Source of the DNA: JASHUC01 sp035523875
Lineage (GTDB): Bacteria > Pseudomonadota > Gammaproteobacteria > Steroidobacterales > Steroidobacteraceae
Assembly: GCA_035523875.1 (NCBI GenBank)
Contig: DATKPY010000053.1
Location: forward strand, 149,849-213,848
DNA length: 64,000 nucleotides
Reading direction: 5' to 3'
The translations under genes and the position numbers were made by a program. Positions within the stretch are counted from its first letter, which is position 1, and every line of letters starts with the position of its first letter. Under the pieces are notes generated by a model. The model worked only from the letters and a program-made list of their open reading frames with translations. It did no database searches and was not told the DNA's origin. Below are positions 52,668 through 59,183 of this stretch, piece by piece.

Positions 52668-53041
52668 GCACCGTCGGGGAATCCTTCGTCGCGCGGCTCA
52701 AGTCGCTGCTCGGCGAGCTCGCACGCATCGCGCAGACGCGACTCGAGCTGCTCACGATCGAGCTCGAACTGGAGAAGCGCCGCCTGGCGCGCGAGCTGCT
52801 GCTCGCGGCACTGTGCCTGATCTCGGCCTGGCTCGCCGGTTTGACGCTCGTGATCTGGGCCGCGCTCGCGCTGCCGCCGCGAGCGCGACTCCTCGTGCTC
52901 GCGGTGCTGTTCGCGGTGTTCCTGCTCGCGGGCGTCGGCGCGTGGATCGCCCTCAGGCGCTCGCTGCGCCGCGACCCCCTCTTCTCCCGCCTCATTGCGC
53001 AGCTGCGACTCGATCGCGCCTCGCTCGATCGCCCGCCGTGA
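52664..53041 (+). CDS. yqjE: YqjE-family (phage holin-like) membrane protein
   Basis: The 125-residue protein has an amphipathic N-terminal helix (LARIAQTRLELLTIELELEKRRLARE) and two hydrophobic segments (LLAALCLISAWLAGLTLVIWAALAL and LLVLAVLFAVFLLAGVGAWIAL). This is the PF07332 layout. It sits between yqjD-like and yqjK-like genes as in E. coli. Confidence 0.85.
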   Translation: MSTVGESFVARLKSLLGELARIAQTRLELLTIELELEKRRLARELLLAALCLISAWLAGLTLVIWAALALPPRARLLVLAVLFAVFLLAGVGAWIALRRSLRRDPLFSRLIAQLRLDRASLDRPP

Positions 53042-53283
53042 CCGCGCCACGAGCGCACCATCTCGCGCGCCGCCTGGAGCTGCTCGAGCTCGAAGCCGAA
53101 GTGCAGCGCGTCGCGCTCGCCGCCAGGCTCGCGCAGTTCGAGCAGCTCGAGCAGCGGAGACCGCTCGCGTGGCTCGCGGGAAACGGATACAAGCTCCTGC
53201 GTACGATCGTCTCGAACCCGCGCCTGCGCTGGCTGCTCGTCGCCGCGGTGCTGCGTCGGCTCGGGCGCCGCACCCGCAGCTGA
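53038..53283 (+). CDS. yqjK: YqjK-like small protein
   Basis: The 81-residue frame starts at a GTG overlapping the yqjE stop (GTGA). It is helical and rich in Leu, Arg and Glu, with a C-terminal NPRLRWLLVAAVLRRLGRR amphipathic segment. Size, position and composition fit YqjK, though sequence conservation in this family is low. Confidence 0.7.
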   Translation: MTAPRAHHLARRLELLELEAEVQRVALAARLAQFEQLEQRRPLAWLAGNGYKLLRTIVSNPRLRWLLVAAVLRRLGRRTRS

Positions 53284-53308
53284 CGGTGCGTGCGAGGGCG
53301 GCGCGGTC

Positions 53309-54712
53309 TCAGTGAGTCGCGTCTCCGGGCGCGGCAGCCTCCGCGCCCGTGCCCGTCTGGCCCGCCGGCGGGCCCTCCTTGCCGTTGTAGGCCTCCAGCC
53401 GGTTGTAGAGCGTCTTCAAGCTCACCCCGAGGATCTCCGCGGCCTTGCGCTTGACGTGCCCGCAATGCGCAAGCGTCGCCATCGTGACGCGGCGCTCGAC
53501 CTCCTCGAGCGGCATGCCGACGCGAATCGTGATCGTCGTACCGTCCGCGAGCGCCGCGGGTGGCTCCGAGGAGCCGATGTCGCACTCGATCTCGGCGTCG
53601 GCCATGATGTAGGCGCGCTGCACGCAGTTCTTGAGCTCCCGGACGTTGCCCGGCCAGCTGTAATCGCGCAACCGCGCGAGCGTGTCGGGCGCGAAGGTCT
53701 TGGCGGTGCCCTCGATGCTGTTCAGCTCGTCGAGGAAGTAGCGCGCGAGCTCGTCGATATCCGCCCCGCGCTCTCGGAGCGGCGGCAACCGGATCGGGAA
53801 GACATTGAGTCGGTGGTAGAGATCCTCGCGGAGCTTGCCGTCGCGGACCGCCTTCTCGGGCTCCCGGTTGGTCGCCGCGACGACGCGCACATCGCATGCG
53901 ATCTGCTGCGATCCGCCGACGCGCCGGAACGTGCCGGTCTCGAGGACGCGCAGGAGCTTCACCTGCAGCTCCATCGGCATCTCGGTGATCTCGTCGAGAA
54001 AGACGGCGCCGCGGTCGGCCCGCTCGAAGAAGCCCTTGTACTGTCGATCGGCGCCGGTGAAGCTCCCGCGCTCGTGACCAAACAGCTCACTCTCGATGAG
54101 CTGCGGAGCCACCGCGCCGCAGTTGAGCGGCAGGAACGGCGCGTCGCGCCGACGGCTCAGCTCGTGCAGGGTCTGCGCCGCGAGCTCCTTGCCGGTGCCG
54201 CTCTCCCCGATGAGCAGCACGGTCGCGGAGGTGGGCGCGACGCGGCTCAGCTGGTCGTACAGGAACTGCATGCGCGGGGAGCCGCCGAGGATGCGCCCGA
54301 ACCGGCCGAGCCTGCGCAGCTCCTCGCGCAGCGCGCCGATCTCGTGCTGCAGAGCCGAAGTCTTGCGCGCGTGGCGCAGCACCGTCTGGACGCGCTCGAG
54401 ATCGGCGGGCTTCACGAGGTAATCGCTCGCTCCGGCGCGCAGCGCCGCGACGGCGCTGTCCACCGTCGCGTGTCCGGTGACGACGATCACCTCGGTCGCA
54501 TCAGGCCGCTCGAGTTCGTGCGTGAGCTCGATGCCCTCACCATCGGGTAGCTTCAGATCGGTGAGCAGCACGTCCGGGTGCTGCCTTCCGAGCTCGATGC
54601 GCGCCTCGCGCAGCGAGTTGGCGCGCGCGATCGTGAATCCCTCCAGGCGTGCGACCTCCTCCAGCCACTCCACCACGTCAGGGTCGTCGTCCACAATCAG
54701 CGCATGTGCCAT
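53309..54712 (-). CDS. NtrC-family sigma-54-dependent response regulator
   Basis: The 467-residue protein has a receiver domain with phospho-acceptor Asp52 (LLTDLKLPDG) and Lys101. The AAA+ domain has Walker A GESGTGKE (169-176), sigma-54 contact loop GSFTGA (216-221, usually GAFTGA) and Walker B GAVFLDE (235-241). A Fis-type helix-turn-helix follows (HVKRKAAEILGVSLKTLYNRL). It is followed by a low-complexity tail. GAGGG lies upstream of the ATG. No sensor kinase is encoded nearby. It lies within 4 kb of rpoN and two sigma-54 promoters, which it may activate. Confidence 0.92.
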   Translation of the reverse strand: MAHALIVDDDPDVVEWLEEVARLEGFTIARANSLREARIELGRQHPDVLLTDLKLPDGEGIELTHELERPDATEVIVVTGHATVDSAVAALRAGASDYLVKPADLERVQTVLRHARKTSALQHEIGALREELRRLGRFGRILGGSPRMQFLYDQLSRVAPTSATVLLIGESGTGKELAAQTLHELSRRRDAPFLPLNCGAVAPQLIESELFGHERGSFTGADRQYKGFFERADRGAVFLDEITEMPMELQVKLLRVLETGTFRRVGGSQQIACDVRVVAATNREPEKAVRDGKLREDLYHRLNVFPIRLPPLRERGADIDELARYFLDELNSIEGTAKTFAPDTLARLRDYSWPGNVRELKNCVQRAYIMADAEIECDIGSSEPPAALADGTTITIRVGMPLEEVERRVTMATLAHCGHVKRKAAEILGVSLKTLYNRLEAYNGKEGPPAGQTGTGAEAAAPGDATH

Positions 54713-54839
54713 GTCGCCCTCACCGATGGCGCCGCCCGGCACCCCGCCACGTACGGCTCGATGGCTATGTTGCCCGGTTTTGCCGCATCCAGGGTAGTGT
54801 CGCCAGAAGGCCACGCGCAGGGCCTCGCCCAGCGACCCG

Positions 54840-56015
54840 CTAGTGCTGCCGCTGTGGGTCGACGGGTCGATTGCCGAGCGGCAGAGCGGTGAGGCCGTGC
54901 AGTGCGATCGACGTGGCGAGCACGGCGACGGTTACAGCAATGAGCTCGCTTGCGGTCCTTCCGTCCACACCCTGGTCGACGGCGAACATCAGCAGGTAGA
55001 TCGGGGCGAGCCCGCGTACACCGAACCAGGCGATCGCACGCCGGTCGAGCTCGTGGCCCTGGAGGCTCCCAAGCGCGAGATGCGCCGCGAGCGGACGAAC
55101 TCCGACGATGACGAGCAGGGCGAACAGGATGAGCGCCGGCCGAACGTCGGAGACGGCGAGCAGCGCACCGACGCCCGCGACGATAGCGAGACCGGCTGCC
55201 TGCTCGGTGCGGCGCGCACCGGCCGCCAGGCGGCGGGCGAGCCGTGCCGTAGGCGGCGAGCGCGGTGCGAGACGCCCGCGAAAGGAGAGCGCCACGCCCG
55301 CGACGAGCACGCAGAGGAGCCCGTTCGCGTGCAGCGGCAGCGCCGCTCCGTAGGCGAGCGTCGCAGTGCAGGCGAGGACCAGCAGCTCGAGTGCGCCAAA
55401 GGGTCCGCGGGAGTCGAGGCGCGCGAGCGCGAAGGCCGCCCCGGCCCCGGCTGCCCAGCCGAGCGCGACGCCCGACGCGCTCGCCCAGACAACATCGACC
55501 ATCACCCAGCGCAGCGCACCCGGCCCGAGGTCGTGATCGCCACAGAGGCCGAGTGCGAACAGCACGGCGGGCAGCGCGAGACTCGAGGTGAGCGCCCCCT
55601 CGGCCACGAGCACTTGCCGCGAGGCGCCGTCGGGCATCACCGGCAGCGATCCGGCAAGCACAGCGTCGGTAGGGGCGAGTATGGCCCCGAGCAACATGCC
55701 CTCGTTGAACGGCAACCCGAGGAATACGTTCGCAACTCCGGCGATGAGCGCGATCGTGGTCGGCATCGCGATGAGCGCGAGACGCAGCGACCCGTCATGG
55801 ATCGAGCGCTCCAGGCCCTCGGCGAGGGTGACCCCCGCACAGGAGAGACAGATGACGAGTGCGCACTCGCTCAGCACCTCGAGTGTGTGCGCGTGCTCGA
55901 GTGCGCTCAGCCCGAGGCGCGCGACTGCGGCGCCGATCAGCAGACCGGTGCCAAGACACGCGAGCGCCGCGGCGAGCGACGTGCGAGCGTTGGAGCTAGC
56001 GGGGGAGGACGGCAT
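54840..56015 (-). CDS. NhaP/CPA1-like membrane protein lacking the ND motif
   Basis: The 391-residue protein has about 11-12 hydrophobic segments and the layout of NhaP-type sodium/proton antiporters. The Thr116-Asp117 pair is kept (LAPTDAVLAGSLP). At the key helix, where NhaP proteins read EGxLNDGLALP, this protein reads EGALTSSLALP (Glu139, Thr143, Ser144). The ion-binding Asn-Asp pair is therefore replaced by Thr-Ser. It may be electroneutral with other specificity, or non-transporting. It ends 127 nt before the NtrC-type start. Confidence 0.83.
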   Translation of the reverse strand: MPSSPASSNARTSLAAALACLGTGLLIGAAVARLGLSALEHAHTLEVLSECALVICLSCAGVTLAEGLERSIHDGSLRLALIAMPTTIALIAGVANVFLGLPFNEGMLLGAILAPTDAVLAGSLPVMPDGASRQVLVAEGALTSSLALPAVLFALGLCGDHDLGPGALRWVMVDVVWASASGVALGWAAGAGAAFALARLDSRGPFGALELLVLACTATLAYGAALPLHANGLLCVLVAGVALSFRGRLAPRSPPTARLARRLAAGARRTEQAAGLAIVAGVGALLAVSDVRPALILFALLVIVGVRPLAAHLALGSLQGHELDRRAIAWFGVRGLAPIYLLMFAVDQGVDGRTASELIAVTVAVLATSIALHGLTALPLGNRPVDPQRQH

Positions 56016-56152
56016 CGGTGCCGCGGGAAATCGGTGACCGTCGCATCATCTTGCCCGCGGACCAGGCGCAAATCTACTCGCCATCCCGGAAAGCGAGCCT
56101 GCACGGGCGCGCACGTTTCCCGCCCCGCTCGAGCTTGGACCGACGCCCGCGT

Positions 56153-56169
56153 GCTGTAAGAGTTACAGC
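56153..56169. repeat. 7-bp inverted repeat after the DUF2383-type gene
   Basis: GCTGTAA and TTACAGC are separated by GAG, just downstream of the minus-strand gene ending at 56173. No T-run follows, so it is a weak terminator or a binding site. Confidence 0.4.
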
Positions 56170-56172
56170 GCC

Positions 56173-56640
56173 CTAGAGCGCGGGAGAATGAATTTCAAGC
56201 TGAACGCGCAGAGTCCCGATCTGGTCGCATCGATCCATGACGCGATCCGCCTGCAGACCGATCGTCCGGCGGATGCGTTCCGGGAGATAGCCACCGAGCG
56301 CCTCCGCATAGCAGCGCAGCGCGCGCTGCTGCGCGCGCTGCCACGCATCCATCAGCGGGGCGTCATTTCGGCCGCTCAGCATCACGCGCAGCGCAAGCCG
56401 CATGCGTCGCGTTCGAGCCGCAAAGCTCGCCGAGGTGACCGGCTCGCCCCCGAGCAGCAGAACAAGGGCTTGCAGCTCATCGCCGAGCCGCCCCCACTCC
56501 TCGCTGCGGTGGAGCAACAGCGCGCGTAGCGCGGCGCTCGATGCGCGCACGCCGCCGCAGCCGCACAGCTCTTCGCCGTCGCGACAGACACGAATGAGTC
56601 CATTCAGTTTGTCGATCGTCTCCTCGGTTCGCATGGCCAT
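56173..56640 (-). CDS. DUF2383/PA2169-family four-helix-bundle protein
   Basis: The 155-residue protein is all-helical with the family start TEETIDKLNGLIRVCRDGEELC. It has helices around HRSEEWGRLGDELQALV and ALRCYAEALGGYLPERIRRTI. Family members look ferritin-like and are often stress-related; the biochemical role is unknown. A Cys-rich spot (CGCGG, residues 26-30) replaces the more usual sequence here. It is divergent from the sigma-54-driven region. Confidence 0.75.
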   Translation of the reverse strand: MAMRTEETIDKLNGLIRVCRDGEELCGCGGVRASSAALRALLLHRSEEWGRLGDELQALVLLLGGEPVTSASFAARTRRMRLALRVMLSGRNDAPLMDAWQRAQQRALRCYAEALGGYLPERIRRTIGLQADRVMDRCDQIGTLRVQLEIHSPAL

Positions 56641-56727
56641 CTTGTCGCCTCACGCCCGCAGGCTCAGAGCATCGAGCAGGATCCATGCCCATGTTCCCAG
56701 GTAGTTGCGCCGCAGCGCAGGACGGCC

Positions 56728-56743
56728 TGGCACAGCGATTGCA
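56728..56743 (+). promoter_or_regulatory. Sigma-54-type -24/-12 promoter
   Basis: TGGCACAGCGATTGCA matches TGGCACGNNNNTTGCW at all positions but one. The expected start is near 56754. It faces the leader ORF, the terminator and the 98-residue gene upstream of rpoN. Confidence 0.75.
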
Positions 56744-56753
56744 GCTTTGGAGA

Positions 56754-56879
56754 CAAGGGACGTCGATCGCGTGCGCGCCCAGGCTTTCTCGACTCCCGCT
56801 GCCGACTCCGGCTGCGGAGGAGTTCAACCGGTGACCCCCCGTTTGGCGGGCTGTGGTGCGACCAGCCCGCTATTTTTTT
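56754..56879 (+). ncRNA. Predicted sigma-54-dependent short transcript (small RNA or attenuated leader)
   Basis: The boundaries come from the predicted sigma-54 start and the end of the terminator T-run. The RNA holds a small hairpin (56805-56809 with 56819-56823) covering part of a GGAGGAG ribosome binding site, then the terminator stem. It could be a free-standing regulatory RNA or the terminated form of the downstream mRNA. No known RNA family is recognised. Confidence 0.45.
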
Positions 56880-56941
56880 CCTTGACTCCGCTGCGGCGCA
56901 GCGTCGGCAGTTGCGTGCGCTCGCGATTGGAGTTGAAATGA
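56831..56941 (+). CDS. 36-codon leader ORF spanning an intrinsic terminator
   Basis: GGAGGAG at 56816-56822 is followed after 8 nt by a GTG. The frame runs through the terminator stem and T-run, encodes LFFSLTPLRRS-type residues, and stops at a TGA overlapping the ATG of the next gene (ATGA). A strong ribosome binding site, a terminator inside the coding region and a coupled start are the marks of a translated attenuator. The peptide itself need not be functional. Confidence 0.5.
   Translation: MTPRLAGCGATSPLFFSLTPLRRSVGSCVRSRLELK
56846..56879 (+). terminator. Rho-independent terminator inside the leader ORF
   Basis: GCGGGCT (56846-56852) pairs with AGCCCGC (56864-56870), extended by GGT/ACC with a two-base bulge and a GCG loop. 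TATTTTTTT follows. It is the clearest intrinsic terminator in the window and faces the plus strand, although no plus-strand gene precedes it. Confidence 0.8.
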
Positions 56942-57234
56942 ATGACATGAACGGGGAGCACCTGGAAGCCATACACCAGGCCTTGACCGCGGTTCAGCAG
57001 GCCGTCCTCACGATGACCTTCCCGAGCTGCGATCAAGAGGATGTCGTAGAGCTGATCGACCGAGTGGAGGCGGAGCTGCGCGCCTCGCACCCGAACGTCC
57101 CGGTAATGTGCACCTTCCTCAATTCCATCGCGCGGAGTTTGCGCGCGCAGCCCGAGGCGCGTGAGGCCTGCCTCACGATCGAGAGCGCGATCAGCACGGC
57201 CGGGATGCCGAGCACCTGGCAGTCGGGAATCTGA
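56938..57234 (+). CDS. Small helical protein of unknown function upstream of rpoN
   Basis: The 98-residue protein starts at an ATG with GGAG 6 nt upstream, overlapping the leader ORF stop. It looks all-helical (GEHLEAIHQALTAVQQAVLTM; QEDVVELIDRVEAELRA) and has three Cys. I do not recognise it. It lies between the two sigma-54 promoters and just before rpoN, so it may be a regulator or partner of the sigma factor (inference). Confidence 0.7.
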   Translation: MNDMNGEHLEAIHQALTAVQQAVLTMTFPSCDQEDVVELIDRVEAELRASHPNVPVMCTFLNSIARSLRAQPEAREACLTIESAISTAGMPSTWQSGI

Positions 57235-57262
57235 CCCGACGCGCCTGCCGGGGCAGCGCGCC

Positions 57263-57278
57263 TGGCACGGCTGTTGCT
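57263..57278 (+). promoter_or_regulatory. Perfect sigma-54 consensus promoter before rpoN
   Basis: TGGCACGGCTGTTGCT fits TGGCACGNNNNTTGCW at every defined position. The expected transcription start is near 57289, 40 nt before the rpoN ATG. It implies that sigma-54 drives its own gene. Confidence 0.8.
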
Positions 57279-57328
57279 TGATTCCGCCGGCGGGCTGCCC
57301 GCGAAGCTCCCGAGGACCCCGTCGTAGA

Positions 57329-58687
57329 ATGAGCAACGCCGTACTGGGGCTGCGCCTCCGGCAGCAGCTCACGCTCACGCCCCGGCTGCAGCAATCGGTG
57401 AAGCTGCTGCAGCTCTCGGCCCCGGAATGCGTGCAGGAGCTGCAGCGCGCCCTCACCCAGAACCCGTTTCTCGAGGAGATCCCCGAAAGCGCCGATGGCC
57501 GCGCGCGCGAGGAGACGCCTGCCGAGACGGCGGCGCGCGAGGACCTCGACTTCGGCTTGGCAGGCTCTGACCCCCCGGGAGGGGCGCTGCCCGACTGGAC
57601 CGAGTGGACCGCAGCGCCGACCACGCTTCGCGGTCAGCTGCGCGACCAGCTGCTCGTGCTCGGGCTCACGGAGCGCGAGCACGAGCTCGCCAACCTCATC
57701 GTCGATGCGCTCGACGAGGATGGATTCCTGCGCGATCCGCTCACCGAGCTGGCCCCGCTCGTCGAGAGCCCGGCCGCGGGTGAGCTCGAGGCGGCGCTCA
57801 GGACCGTGCAGGAACTCGAGCCGACCGGTGTTGCGGCGCGCAATCTCGCGGAGTGTCTGCGCCTGCAGCTCGCAGCGCTGCCGGAGCAGACGCCCGGGCG
57901 TGCGCTTGCGATCGAGATTGCGAGCGGCCTTCTGGAGCTGCTCGCGGCGCGCGACCATGGGCGTCTGTGCCAGGCGCTCGGCTGCGCAGAGCCCGAGCTC
58001 GCCCCGGCGCTCGAGCTCATTCGCAGCCTCGATCCACGCCCGGGTTCGCGGCTCGGCACGTTCGAGCCGCGCATGATCGTTCCCGACGTGATCGTGCGCA
58101 GGGAGAAGAAGCGCTGGGCGGTCGCGATCAACGCCGCGATCTACCCGCGGATCCGAGTCAATCAGCGCTACGCCGAGGAGCTGCGCCGCGTCCGCAACGG
58201 GGAGACGGTGCGCTTGAACCAGCATCTCGAGGAGGCGCGCTGGCTCGTGCGCAACCTCGAGCAGCGCTTCCTCACGATCCGGCGCGTGACCGAAGCGCTG
58301 GTCGCCCGCCAGCGAAACTTCTTCGAGTACGGCGATCTCGCGATGCGTCCGCTCACCCTGCGCGAGATCGGTGCCGAGTTGGGCCTGCACGAGTCGACGG
58401 TCTCGCGCGCCACCCAGCACAAGTACATGGCCACCCCGCGCGGCGTCGTCGCATTCAAGCGCTTCTTCTCGCGCGAGCTCGCGACCCTGAGCGGTGGGTC
58501 GTGTTCCGCGACGGCGATCCGCGCGCTGCTCCGCGACCTCATCGCTGCCGAGGACCGGCGCCATCCGCTCTCCGACGTGCAGCTCGCGGGACTGCTCGCG
58601 GACCGCGGAGTCAAGGTCGCGCGGCGCACGGTCACGAAGTATCGCCGCTCGATGCAGCTGCCCGCCGTGGATCTGCGCCGCAACTAG
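57329..58687 (+). CDS. rpoN: RNA polymerase sigma-54 factor
   Basis: The 452-residue protein has region I, rich in Gln and Leu (LRLRQQLTLTPRLQQSVKLLQL, residues 9-30), which contacts activators. A core-binding region (ALRTVQELEPTGVAARNLAECL) follows, then the helix-turn-helix (TLREIGAELGLHESTVSRATQHKY) and the RpoN box ARRTVTKYR at 431-439. The acidic region II is short, so it is smaller than the usual 477-500 residues. The usual rpoN neighbours (lptB, hpf, ptsN) are absent, which suggests a second copy. GAGGA lies 12 nt before the ATG. Confidence 0.95.
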   Translation: MSNAVLGLRLRQQLTLTPRLQQSVKLLQLSAPECVQELQRALTQNPFLEEIPESADGRAREETPAETAAREDLDFGLAGSDPPGGALPDWTEWTAAPTTLRGQLRDQLLVLGLTEREHELANLIVDALDEDGFLRDPLTELAPLVESPAAGELEAALRTVQELEPTGVAARNLAECLRLQLAALPEQTPGRALAIEIASGLLELLAARDHGRLCQALGCAEPELAPALELIRSLDPRPGSRLGTFEPRMIVPDVIVRREKKRWAVAINAAIYPRIRVNQRYAEELRRVRNGETVRLNQHLEEARWLVRNLEQRFLTIRRVTEALVARQRNFFEYGDLAMRPLTLREIGAELGLHESTVSRATQHKYMATPRGVVAFKRFFSRELATLSGGSCSATAIRALLRDLIAAEDRRHPLSDVQLAGLLADRGVKVARRTVTKYRRSMQLPAVDLRRN

Positions 58688-58688
58688 C

Positions 58689-59183
58689 TCACGGCGAGCG
58701 CGCGAGCGCCGCGATCCCTGCGCGCGAGAGCCGATAGGTGGTCCACTCCTCGTTCGGCGCGGCGCCGAGACTCACGTAGAAGCGAATCGCGGGCTCGTTC
58801 CAATCGAGCACGGCCCACTCCATGCGCGCGCATCCGCGCTCCAACGCGATCTGCGCGAGATGGGCGAGGAGCCGCCGACCGATGCCCCGACCGCGCGCGG
58901 CTTGGCGCACGTACAGGTCCTCGAGATAGAGCCCAGGCCGTCCTGCGAAGGTAGAGTAGTTGTAGAAGTACACCGCGAATCCGAGCGGCACGCCGGCCTC
59001 GCAGGCGATGAGCGCATGCGCGTACGGCTGCGGGCCGAAGAGCGTACTGTGCAGGTCCGCTTCGGTCGCCACCACGGCGTGCGCGAGCTGCTCGTACTCG
59101 GCAAGCTCGCGGATGAAGGCAAGGATCTGCGCCGCATCCTCGGGCGTCGCCGGCCGGATCTCGATCTGCGGCTGCCCGCTCAT
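58689..59183 (-). CDS. GNAT acetyltransferase, diamine acetyltransferase-like
   Basis: The 164-residue protein has a RPATPEDAAQILAFIRELAEYE start and the acetyl-CoA loop VRQAARGRGIGRRLL. The C-terminal region WAVLDWNEPAIRFYVSLGA is found in spermidine/spermine acetyltransferase-type enzymes. It overlaps the ppc stop (ATGA) and ends one nucleotide from the convergent rpoN stop. The acceptor is unknown. Confidence 0.88.
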   Translation of the reverse strand: MSGQPQIEIRPATPEDAAQILAFIRELAEYEQLAHAVVATEADLHSTLFGPQPYAHALIACEAGVPLGFAVYFYNYSTFAGRPGLYLEDLYVRQAARGRGIGRRLLAHLAQIALERGCARMEWAVLDWNEPAIRFYVSLGAAPNEEWTTYRLSRAGIAALARSP

